Below are positions 19,797-27,393 of a stretch of DNA of 36,546 bases, piece after piece. Positions within the stretch are counted from its first letter, which is position 1. The number at the start of each line of letters is the position of its first letter. The position numbers and the translations under genes are program-made. The notes under the pieces are model-generated. The model ran no database searches. It worked only from the letters and a program-made list of their open reading frames with translations, and was not told where the DNA came from. Source of the stretch: Thecamonas trahens ATCC 50062 (taxonomy: Eukaryota; Apusozoa; Apusomonadida; Apusomonadidae); the NCBI RefSeq assembly GCF_000142905.1, contig NW_013657614.1, positions 112,181-148,726 on the forward strand, written 5' to 3'.

Positions 19797-20984
19797 TACG
19801 ACTCATCCATACACACAGCGGAGGACGGATGGTCATCATCGTCTGATGATGGCGGAAGCAGGCGACGGAGGAAGAAGATCCAGGTCAAGATCAAGTCCAA
19901 GCAGCTGCTGTTTGCAGAGCCCGAGTCCACTCCGCCGGTGGTCAAGCTGGCGGCGCCTCCGCCCACGGCTGGCCTGCCGACCACGGCGAGGGCTTCGAGG
20001 GCGAGGGCGGCACGAAGGCAGCGGGTTCGCTCGGCGCCTAATGCATCAGATACTGCTGAGTTGGCCATCGAGGCCCATGCCCAGTCGGCGTCAGGCTCCA
20101 CAGCTGGGCCAGAGTCGTCGCCCGGCCGTGCTCCGGCCCAGACGTCGCTGCGTCCGCCGTCGGGCGCAAGCGCCCTGGTGCCCTCTGCCCCGGGTCTGAT
20201 GAACGCCATGACTGCCAGCAAGGACGCCAGTACTGCTCCCTCTGACGAACCGTCGCTACCACCGGCACCGGCGCTGCAGTCAGCGGAGGCGGCATCAGGC
20301 TTGCCGTCGCTGACTGTCGACTTGTTGTCGGCCGCTGCGTGCCCCCCGACGGTTGCAGCAAACTCGGCACCCCCGCCGAGCCTGGGCTCGGGTGGCCTGA
20401 CGTCCAATGGCCTGGCTGACTTGTTCGCAGAGCCGAAAGACCTCGTCTACCTCAAGTGCTCGCTGTGCAACTCGATGATATCCGTCGATACCATTGACGC
20501 ACACTCGGCCGAGTGTGCCGCGACCCTGGAACGGCAGACCCGCATTCGAGCACCGTCGACCACGTCCGAGTCCCCCGAGGAGCTGATCCAGGAGGGCCGG
20601 GGCAGGAGCAGGTCCGAGGCTGATGCTGCCGCGACTGTCGCGGCGCCAGACTCGGGTTCCGACTCGGGCGAGGGCGAACTGAACCTGGCACCGATCGGTG
20701 GCGCCTCGAGTGGGGTGCGAGCCAAGGGCGAGTCGACCAAGAAGGCGGCTAAAGCTGCGCGGAAAGCGGCCAAAGCGCGCGAGAAGGCCGCGGCTAGTGC
20801 GGCCAAGCGCGGAGACCGCTCGGATCCGGACCTCCGTGCAGTGCTTGCTGCCAAAGACCGCGAGATTGACGAGTTGAAAGAGGCGCTGGAGGAGAAGGAC
20901 AACGAGGTGGCCCGGCTGAAGAAGCTGTTGCAGGCCGAGCGGATCAAGAGCACACAGCTCAAGGCGAGACTGGCGTCGGCGTAG
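19797..20984 (+). CDS. Hypothetical C2HC zinc-finger/coiled-coil protein, 5' end lost in gap
   Basis: About 395 residues remain. From the gap: a Ser/Asp-rich segment and a basic patch (RRRRKKIQVKIKSK); a long disordered Ala/Ser/Pro-rich stretch; then a single C2HC-type finger CSLCNSMISVDTIDAHSAEC (C-x2-C-x12-H-x3-C; about residues 222-241 after the gap), the kind seen in UBZ/ZC2HC modules; a second basic Lys/Ala helix (KKAAKAARKAAKAREKAAAS); and a C-terminal heptad coiled coil from ~RDPDLRAVL to the end (LKEALEEKDNEVARLKKLL). The start codon is not visible; the first Met after the gap is too far in to be credible. The stop lies 61 bp from the stop of the convergent F-box gene. Function not recognised. 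Confidence 0.7.
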   Translation, partial: YDSSIHTAEDGWSSSSDDGGSRRRRKKIQVKIKSKQLLFAEPESTPPVVKLAAPPPTAGLPTTARASRARAARRQRVRSAPNASDTAELAIEAHAQSASGSTAGPESSPGRAPAQTSLRPPSGASALVPSAPGLMNAMTASKDASTAPSDEPSLPPAPALQSAEAASGLPSLTVDLLSAAACPPTVAANSAPPPSLGSGGLTSNGLADLFAEPKDLVYLKCSLCNSMISVDTIDAHSAECAATLERQTRIRAPSTTSESPEELIQEGRGRSRSEADAAATVAAPDSGSDSGEGELNLAPIGGASSGVRAKGESTKKAAKAARKAAKAREKAAASAAKRGDRSDPDLRAVLAAKDREIDELKEALEEKDNEVARLKKLLQAERIKSTQLKARLASA

Positions 20985-21045
20985 TTTTGGACTGGTTAAC
21001 GTATGTTATTGCGCGGGCGGGTGCGCACTCGACTTCCCGGCCCCA

Positions 21046-24000
21046 TCACCAGACGTTGTATCGCTTTGGGCAGTTGTGGGCGTTCCGAAGCACTCCATGA
21101 ACGAGTGGGCTCAGGCACGACGAGCACCTTGAGGCGAGCTGGACACCGTGGACAACATGCAGGTGCGAGGCAAGCGAGACTTGGATGGCATGGTGTATGC
21201 CACAGATCGGGCACGGCCACAGCTCGTTGACATGAAAGCCGACCGATGCCTGACCTATGACGATCGCAAGCAAGCGGTGACTGACACGCTCGCCAAGCTT
21301 GCAGGCGCTTGTGAGCATCTGCTCGAGCTCAAAGAACACCTCGGGTGAGAGTTGCGACCAGTGGCGAGCGACATAATGCGCGTCTGCGTCGGGCCAGTAC
21401 CGCATTCGACGGGCAAGCTCGGGCGGAACGGGCGTGGCGGCATTGTCGCTGGGGAGCGGCTCGTCGTTGGCGAGCAAGACGGCCCACGGCGCCTCGAGCT
21501 CGAGCATGGTCTCGATGCCGAGCCAGGGTGGGAGGAGTAGAGCGGCGCGGAGGGTGTCGAGCCTGGCCTGCACAAGCTCTGTGCCTGCTTTGGCCACCAC
21601 CAGCAAATGCTGCAGCACGCTATCAGCCATGGGCTCGGGCTCGGCCACAAAGGCGTTGATGACAGTGGTAAGGCCTTCGGCAGAAGGCAGTGAGTCGACA
21701 AGGCCAGCATGGACCAGAAACCGTAGCGCACACCAGAGCTTGGCAAGGCGAAAGGCGACGCCAACTTCGGCCTCTACCTGCTCCAGCTCTGTCGCAGCAT
21801 CCGGTGTCTCCAGCCAGGTTTCGATGTCCCTGAGCGGACGGCTGACCAAGCTGGTGAGCGCGTCAGTGGTGCCGAGTGCACACTGCGCCATGGTCATGAC
21901 CTCGCACACAAATGGAAGCTGGGCCATGGCCCACGTGCGCAAGCGCACGATGTTGTCGCATGCCTCGGCCACCGATATTGTGCCACCACTTTGACACGCG
22001 GCCAGCCAATAGCAGCCGGCCGCTTGCACTCCTAGGGCCGGCTTGTTGGCCTGCATTGCCATCCGCCCGGTGTGGTACACCAGACCCGTAGCGGTGCCGA
22101 GAAGCGAGCCCGGGACCTGCTGTTTGGCTGCGAGGCCGGCCATCCTACCTAGGGCGGTGGTGACTGTGTGGTACATGTGACGTGACCCGTCCATCCACTG
22201 CAACTGTTGCCCCCTGGGAATGAGGCGGTCATGGTCAGAGGCGAGGCCGGGCCAAGCCTTTGCGGCCGTTTTGGCAACTCGCTCCAGCCGCCGGAGCAAG
22301 GTCTTCAAGCCGACCCTATCGAGCGAGGCGACATCAGCGAGGACCGTCTGGACCGCAGCCTGGCCAACAGACAACCCAAAGTGCTCGACGACAGCTGCGC
22401 AGTGGGCAAAAGACTCGGGACTAAACTTGGACCGGTACCCACCAAACCGCAGAAACTGTGTAATCTCCGGCTCGAGGAAGCGCAGGACTGGCGGCAAGTC
22501 AATCGAGTTCCCACGCGTCGAGAGCTTGGTCACCACCAGCGAGCCGATCGCCTTTTCGCGAGCCAGCTGCGAGGCTCTCGCAGCACCGTAGAGGCCAACC
22601 GCAATGAGCGCCTCCATCCGGAGCCGCGGACCGGCGACAAGCGCCAGCAGCGACGCCGCCTCGTCCTCGACCCGCTTGAGCTTCTCGGCAAACGGCAGGT
22701 CCGATTTGTCGTTGATGTACCGGCCGAGCTGGGCCGCGTTGCGGATGCCGACAATCTTGAGGTCGTGGCGGGCGTCGAGTGCGTGCTTGGCGACGTCGCG
22801 GAGCTTGGCCCGGTCGACAACCCGCGAGGTGATGAGTGTGGCGGCTTCTTCGGTGAGCTTGGCGAGGTTGATCATCGGCGACGACGCGATGCGGCCGACC
22901 GAGTTGGTGGAAAAGACGTGAACAAGCTTGCCCATGGTCGCCGCGCTCACCGCAGGCTCATCCTCAAAAATAGACTCGTACACAGCCTTGGTCATCCATG
23001 TCGGAATCGAGGTTCCCGCCACAATCGCTCGAAACGCCTTCTTCTCCTTGACGTCCACCACGGCGTACTTGGGCACATCTGGAAAGCTGAGCTGGAGCTC
23101 AAGTTCGGGGCCAAAGCCTTCCCGGAACGCTGCCTCGCGCTCGCTGTACCGCTTGGCAGCATCGGCCATGTCGCTGCAAAGGGCGACAAGCCGAGCGGTC
23201 TCGGCCTCGTTGTCCAGCTCACGGGCTTCCACGATGCCACGGCAGACAGAGATCGCGTTGTGGAGGCCCGGCAAGAAAGAGTACGGAATGCAAGTAATCG
23301 TGCCCATCGCGTCGAGTCGCGCTTGCTGTATGACTAGATGACGAGCAAGCGTCTCCAGCTCGATAGGCGTCGGCTCGGCGCACGAAATGAAGAGAAAGTC
23401 GCGGACAAGCCACGGGCTGGACCTGGCCACCAGAGGCGCCACTGCGTCGACGGGCTGACCGATGTGGCGCTCCAGGTCTGTCAACCGCCGCGGGGCGGCC
23501 TCAATGCGCCGCGGCAGCTCAGTAAAGAGCGGCAGCAAGATGGAGGTCATGATGTTGGTCGTCGGGTCGCGCTCCAGCGCCATCCGCACTTGTGTGGTTA
23601 CCATGTTGGTGAGGGCACGGACCGGATTCCGAATGCCAAACACGGAATCGCATCTCTTGGACCATGTTGCCCTGCAGTGGGCGATGGCTGTCGTAAGCTT
23701 GTCGTCGTAGTTGAAAACCGAGCAATGCTGGGCGAGAAAGACTGCTATCTGGATGAGCTTGAAGAGCGCGCGCGGCACTCCTGGGCGGGCACTCTTGACC
23801 TTCCGCACATCTGCGAGTGCGGTGTATGCAACAAACATGCCGCTGGTGTCGCTCTCGCCAAGTTCGGCCTCGATGGCGCTGGCAGCCGCGGGCTGCAGTT
23901 CAAGCGCCAGCAGTCGGCGCAGCAACAGCCGGTCGTGTGCGATGCGCCACATCTGCGAGCATGTCGTCGCGAGAGCACGATACGACGTCCGATCGAGAAA

Positions 24001-24381
24001 GCCCATAAGATATACAACAATCTCGTCCGGGAGAGTGGCGAGCGGCGAGGCGAGCGCGCTGCCGCCGCCGCCGACGCCGAGTCCCGCCACAAACTGGGCT
24101 GAGGTTCCCCACGAGCCCGCCGTGCTTGAAATGCCCAATGCCAGGTTGTACGTGTGCTCGTAGATGTCGGAAGCCATGGCGCTCGAGAGCGACTGCGGCA
24201 TGCCGTGGATGATCGAGGAGCCGAGGCCGGTGACGAGCATCCACGCATCAGCGAGGAGTGCGACATGTGCCTCGACGCCCTTGTACACCATACCATCTCT
24301 CTCACCAACCAGCCGCATCATGCTCCACGGCTGCGGAGCCAGGACTCCTCCTGCCAAGAACCGCTTGACCTGAGCATTCAT
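21046..24381 (-). CDS. F-box-like protein with C-terminal zinc-binding motifs, function unknown
   Basis: Predicted 1111 aa from ATG 24381 (A at -3). The frame extends further upstream only through a Pro-rich stretch that looks like untranslated leader. Residues ~113-158 read LPDEIVVYLMGFLDRTSYRA followed by TCSQMW, a typical F-box pattern that would bind Skp1 of an SCF ubiquitin ligase. The central ~850 residues are helical and unlike anything I recognise. The last ~60 residues hold two zinc-binding motifs: CPIC with H-x4-H twelve residues on (C2H2), then CSSC with H-x-C. This combination would fit a substrate adaptor, but no substrate can be inferred. Convergent with the C2HC/coiled-coil gene. 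Confidence 0.72.
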   Translation of the reverse strand: MNAQVKRFLAGGVLAPQPWSMMRLVGERDGMVYKGVEAHVALLADAWMLVTGLGSSIIHGMPQSLSSAMASDIYEHTYNLALGISSTAGSWGTSAQFVAGLGVGGGGSALASPLATLPDEIVVYLMGFLDRTSYRALATTCSQMWRIAHDRLLLRRLLALELQPAAASAIEAELGESDTSGMFVAYTALADVRKVKSARPGVPRALFKLIQIAVFLAQHCSVFNYDDKLTTAIAHCRATWSKRCDSVFGIRNPVRALTNMVTTQVRMALERDPTTNIMTSILLPLFTELPRRIEAAPRRLTDLERHIGQPVDAVAPLVARSSPWLVRDFLFISCAEPTPIELETLARHLVIQQARLDAMGTITCIPYSFLPGLHNAISVCRGIVEARELDNEAETARLVALCSDMADAAKRYSEREAAFREGFGPELELQLSFPDVPKYAVVDVKEKKAFRAIVAGTSIPTWMTKAVYESIFEDEPAVSAATMGKLVHVFSTNSVGRIASSPMINLAKLTEEAATLITSRVVDRAKLRDVAKHALDARHDLKIVGIRNAAQLGRYINDKSDLPFAEKLKRVEDEAASLLALVAGPRLRMEALIAVGLYGAARASQLAREKAIGSLVVTKLSTRGNSIDLPPVLRFLEPEITQFLRFGGYRSKFSPESFAHCAAVVEHFGLSVGQAAVQTVLADVASLDRVGLKTLLRRLERVAKTAAKAWPGLASDHDRLIPRGQQLQWMDGSRHMYHTVTTALGRMAGLAAKQQVPGSLLGTATGLVYHTGRMAMQANKPALGVQAAGCYWLAACQSGGTISVAEACDNIVRLRTWAMAQLPFVCEVMTMAQCALGTTDALTSLVSRPLRDIETWLETPDAATELEQVEAEVGVAFRLAKLWCALRFLVHAGLVDSLPSAEGLTTVINAFVAEPEPMADSVLQHLLVVAKAGTELVQARLDTLRAALLLPPWLGIETMLELEAPWAVLLANDEPLPSDNAATPVPPELARRMRYWPDADAHYVARHWSQLSPEVFFELEQMLTSACKLGERVSHRLLAIVIGQASVGFHVNELWPCPICGIHHAIQVSLASHLHVVHGVQLASRCSSCLSPLVHGVLRNAHNCPKRYNVW

Positions 24382-24788
24382 GGTGTGAGCGAGCGAGGCA
24401 GCGGGTAGGGGAGCGAGCGAGTGGCGGCAGGTGGGGTGGGTGGTGACGGACTTGAGGCAGTATGCCCTTTGGCCGTCAAAGTGAGCAAAGGTGCGAGGGG
24501 AGGATGTGGGGAGGGAGACAGAATGAAGAAGACGATGGCGGACGTATGCGTCTTGGGGAATGTAGAGACGGAAGGGGGGGGGGGGGGGGGGGGGGAGGGG
24601 GGGGAGGGGGGGGAGTGCGAGTGTGTGTGTTTGTGGTTGGCTTATGTGTGGTGGGAGTGAGGTGGTGAGCCGACGAACAATCACGACCTTTTCGGAAACA
24701 TCAGGTGCGGGCCGGACTCTGGGAAGCCAGAGCTAGGGAACACACAGTGGGCGACGACGGCAGGGTGGTGGGTGCAAAGGCGGCGAGT
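24382..24788. promoter_or_regulatory. Promoter/leader of the F-box gene with a 22-base G-run
   Basis: This 407-bp spacer lies upstream of the minus-strand F-box gene and downstream of the minus-strand ABCG gene. It contains an unbroken G-run at 24574-24595, more G-tracts to ~24613, and a GT-rich patch (~24619-24635). These could fold as a G-quadruplex and are also a likely place for assembly length errors. No gene seen. Confidence 0.5.
24574..24613 (+). repeat. Poly-G tract (22 Gs, then further runs broken by single A)
   Basis: Direct reading shows 22 consecutive Gs, A, then two or more runs of eight or so Gs each broken by A. On the transcribed strand of the F-box gene this is poly-C in the leader or promoter. 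Confidence 0.95.
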
Positions 24789-26858
24789 TTACCGCTTGCG
24801 CGAGGCGTTGAGGGCGAGGTAGGAGAAGATGAGGAAGATCGCCATGTACACGCCGAGGATGCCCGAGTTGAAACCGATGTTTCCGTCCTCCTCGGCCTCG
24901 AACAGATCAAGGACGGCCTGCCCGTTGGGAACAGGGCAGGTGCCGTTGATGGCCTCGGAGGCGTCGCAGGTGAAGGTGAGGTCCTTGAGCTCGTTGATGA
25001 GCACGCCGTTAAAGGCGTACTTCATGAACGAAAAGTAGCGCAGCCAGCGGATGCCGACCCAGATCGACTCGGGCTTGACGAGGAACGAGGCAAAGAGGGT
25101 CGACGGGAGGACAACGCCCGGAGCGAGCGCGTTGGCAGCATCCGAATCGCCGGTCGCCGCAGAGAGGAGGAGGCCGAGCCAAGTGCCAAAGAGCGAGAGC
25201 TGGTATGCAAAGCCGACAAAGATGAGGAACTTCTCGAGATCGGCCTGCAGGCCGACCATAAAGTAGACCTGGAAGACGTAGAGGACTAGGTAGAAGGCCT
25301 GGAACGGCAGATCGGCAATGACCTTGGCGGCAAGGTACGTGACCGTGCTGTAGAGGCCGTCCTGTGACTCGCGCATGAACACCGCCCGCTCCGGAATGAA
25401 GAGGGTGACAGCAGCCTGCATGCCAGAGAAGACAAGCATGATGGTGACGAGGAAGATGAGGCCGGCGCGGTCGAGACCACCAGTCTGTCCGCGGTCGATC
25501 TGGTACCAGATGGCAGCAATGAGGAAGCCGAGGATGATCATCTGTCCGGCGCGGGCCCATGAGGCCTGCTTGTTGCGGACCTGGAGCATAATGTTGCGCT
25601 TGACGAGCTGCGCGAGCTTGACGATCGGCGACGGGCGGTGGCCATTGAACTCGTCGAGATGAAGCGATCCAGCCTGCGAGAGCGAGGCCGACGACGAGTC
25701 CGGGACGCCCATGCCGGCTGCGCGTGCGGCGGCAGTGATGGCCTGGATGCGCGCGAGCGACGAGGAGGCCGAGGTAGACGCCGACGAGCCGCCGTGAGCC
25801 GCCTCGTCGTCGTTCAGCACCAGCGCTGAGCGCGAGAGGATCTCAATGGTAAAGTCAGCCGGGTTGAGTCCGCGCGGGCATTCGTAGCCGATGTCCTCCA
25901 GGAAGGGGAGGAGGCCGGTGACCTTGCCCGAGTACGCGACCTGGCCGCCGGCGAGTGCCATGACGTTGTCGAAGACGTGCAACATCTCGTTGGAGGCCTG
26001 CGAGACCGAGGCCAGGATGGTCATGTTGTTCTTCTTGGCGAGCTTGCGGAGGTTGACGATGACGGCCTCGGCAGTGGCGGCGTCGAGGCCTGCGGTGGGA
26101 TCGTCGACGTACAGGATCTGCGGAGCGGTGATGAGCGACTGGGCGATGTTGGCCCGCTTCCGCTCGCCACCGGAGAGGCCGCGCTTGAGGCCAGGGACGC
26201 CGACGAGGGTGTCGCCGACCTTGGCGATGCCGAGGACGTTGAGGACCGACTCGACACGCTCGTTCCGATCCTCGGCCGACATGGTCGATGGGAGCGAGAG
26301 ACGGGCGAGGAACTGCAGGTTCTCGCGCGGCGTCGAGTCGGCGAGCATGATGTCTTCCTGCTGAACGTAGCCCGAGATGGCCATAACGTCCGACGGATCA
26401 AGCTCCATGCCGTTGTACAGCACCGAGCCGGACGACTCGAGCGCCGACGGAAGACGACCGGCGAGGACGTCGAGGAGGACCGACTTGCCCGACGACGACG
26501 GGCCGAGGAGCATGGTGAGCTCGCCCGGAACAAGCTTCAGCGAGACATTGTCGAGGAGGACGATCTCATCCGTGCCGGGCCGGCCGCGGCACTTGTCAAG
26601 CAGCGACTTCTTGGCCGGGACCTTGACGGTGATGTTGGAGGCCTCAATGATGACACCGGCGGCACCGCCTGACTCGGCGTCGTAGCCGTAGCCAGCGGAG
26701 TCGGCTGATGAGGCCGAGCTCGATGAGGCCGACGAGGCCGACGAGGCCGACGAAGCCGACGAGGCCGACGAGGCCGACGAGGCCGACGACGCGCTGTCAA
26801 GCGGAATGGCTCCGCCGGTGGAGCTCGACGTCGACGTCGACGACTCTTGCTGCTCCAT
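24789..26858 (-). CDS. ABCG half-transporter with degenerate Walker B/H-loop but normal signature
   Basis: Predicted 689 aa; nucleotide-binding domain first, then six membrane spans, the ABCG layout. ATG 26858 (G at -3, G at +4) is preferred over 26897, which has C at -3. Residues: Walker A GPSSSGKS with Lys125; Q-loop in YVQQED; intact signature LSGGERKR at 228; Walker B LYVDDPTAGLD, with Asp253 in place of the catalytic Glu; H-loop position is Ser286 in SVSQAS in place of His. Spans include MIILGFLIAAIWYQI, LVTIMLVFSGMQAAVTLFI, YLVLYVFQVYFMVGL and a C-terminal GVYMAIFLIFSYLAL after a Cys-containing extracellular loop. A Ser/Ala run from a 9-bp microsatellite precedes the domain. Cargo is unknown; lipid or sterol is common for ABCG. 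Divergent partner lies at 27394. Confidence 0.9.
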   Translation of the reverse strand: MEQQESSTSTSSSTGGAIPLDSASSASSASSASSASSASSASSASSSSASSADSAGYGYDAESGGAAGVIIEASNITVKVPAKKSLLDKCRGRPGTDEIVLLDNVSLKLVPGELTMLLGPSSSGKSVLLDVLAGRLPSALESSGSVLYNGMELDPSDVMAISGYVQQEDIMLADSTPRENLQFLARLSLPSTMSAEDRNERVESVLNVLGIAKVGDTLVGVPGLKRGLSGGERKRANIAQSLITAPQILYVDDPTAGLDAATAEAVIVNLRKLAKKNNMTILASVSQASNEMLHVFDNVMALAGGQVAYSGKVTGLLPFLEDIGYECPRGLNPADFTIEILSRSALVLNDDEAAHGGSSASTSASSSLARIQAITAAARAAGMGVPDSSSASLSQAGSLHLDEFNGHRPSPIVKLAQLVKRNIMLQVRNKQASWARAGQMIILGFLIAAIWYQIDRGQTGGLDRAGLIFLVTIMLVFSGMQAAVTLFIPERAVFMRESQDGLYSTVTYLAAKVIADLPFQAFYLVLYVFQVYFMVGLQADLEKFLIFVGFAYQLSLFGTWLGLLLSAATGDSDAANALAPGVVLPSTLFASFLVKPESIWVGIRWLRYFSFMKYAFNGVLINELKDLTFTCDASEAINGTCPVPNGQAVLDLFEAEEDGNIGFNSGILGVYMAIFLIFSYLALNASRKR
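26707..26792 (-). repeat. Nine-bp coding microsatellite (Ser-Ser-Ala) in the ABCG gene
   Basis: About nine copies of GACGAGGCC (reverse complement encodes Ala-Ser-Ser), with a few point changes. It lies in the disordered N-terminus and should vary in length without breaking the frame. Confidence 0.88.
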
Positions 26859-27393
26859 GACTGCAGAGGCCGCGGAAGGGGCAACACGCAGCGGCATGAG
26901 AAGATAGAGAGAATGTGCGATGTGACGTGGCGAAGGTGGCGGAGGGTGCGGATAACGGGGGTGAGTTTTGTGCTGCGCTCGCGTCATTGGCAGCCAACCC
27001 TCCGCCGGTTTGCCGATTCGCCGCCTTGTCCCGCAAGTCCACTCATAAGCACTGTCCAGGCAAGATAGGCGACAGCTAGGATGATGTAACACTGGAACTA
27101 GATAGACCCAAGGTTGCGCTTTCTAGCAGTCTCACTATCAGTATATTCCTAGGCTGCATGGCTATGGTAGGGGCTGTGACAAGTTTCGCCGCCTTCTCCC
27201 GCAAGCGTGCTCAAATGGCCAATTTGTCGCGTTGCGGCAAGCGACCGATTGCGGTACAAAAGGTGAGGAATTGCGGGTCGCGGCGGGTGTGGCGGGAAAG
27301 GCACAGACCATTTCCCTCGAGCAGCAACCAGGTTGTGTGCGCTTGTAGTGACAAAGGCTTTCTGAGACTCTCTTGACATCGACGTTACTTCCC
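26859..27393. promoter_or_regulatory. Shared divergent promoter of the two ABCG genes
   Basis: This 535-bp spacer separates two head-to-head start codons and must supply both promoters unless a hidden element intervenes. The centre (~27070-27160) is the least GC-rich part. Frames crossing it have no good ATG. A bidirectional promoter would keep the two half-transporters co-expressed, which fits their complementary ATPase motifs. No specific motif was identified. Confidence 0.6.
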
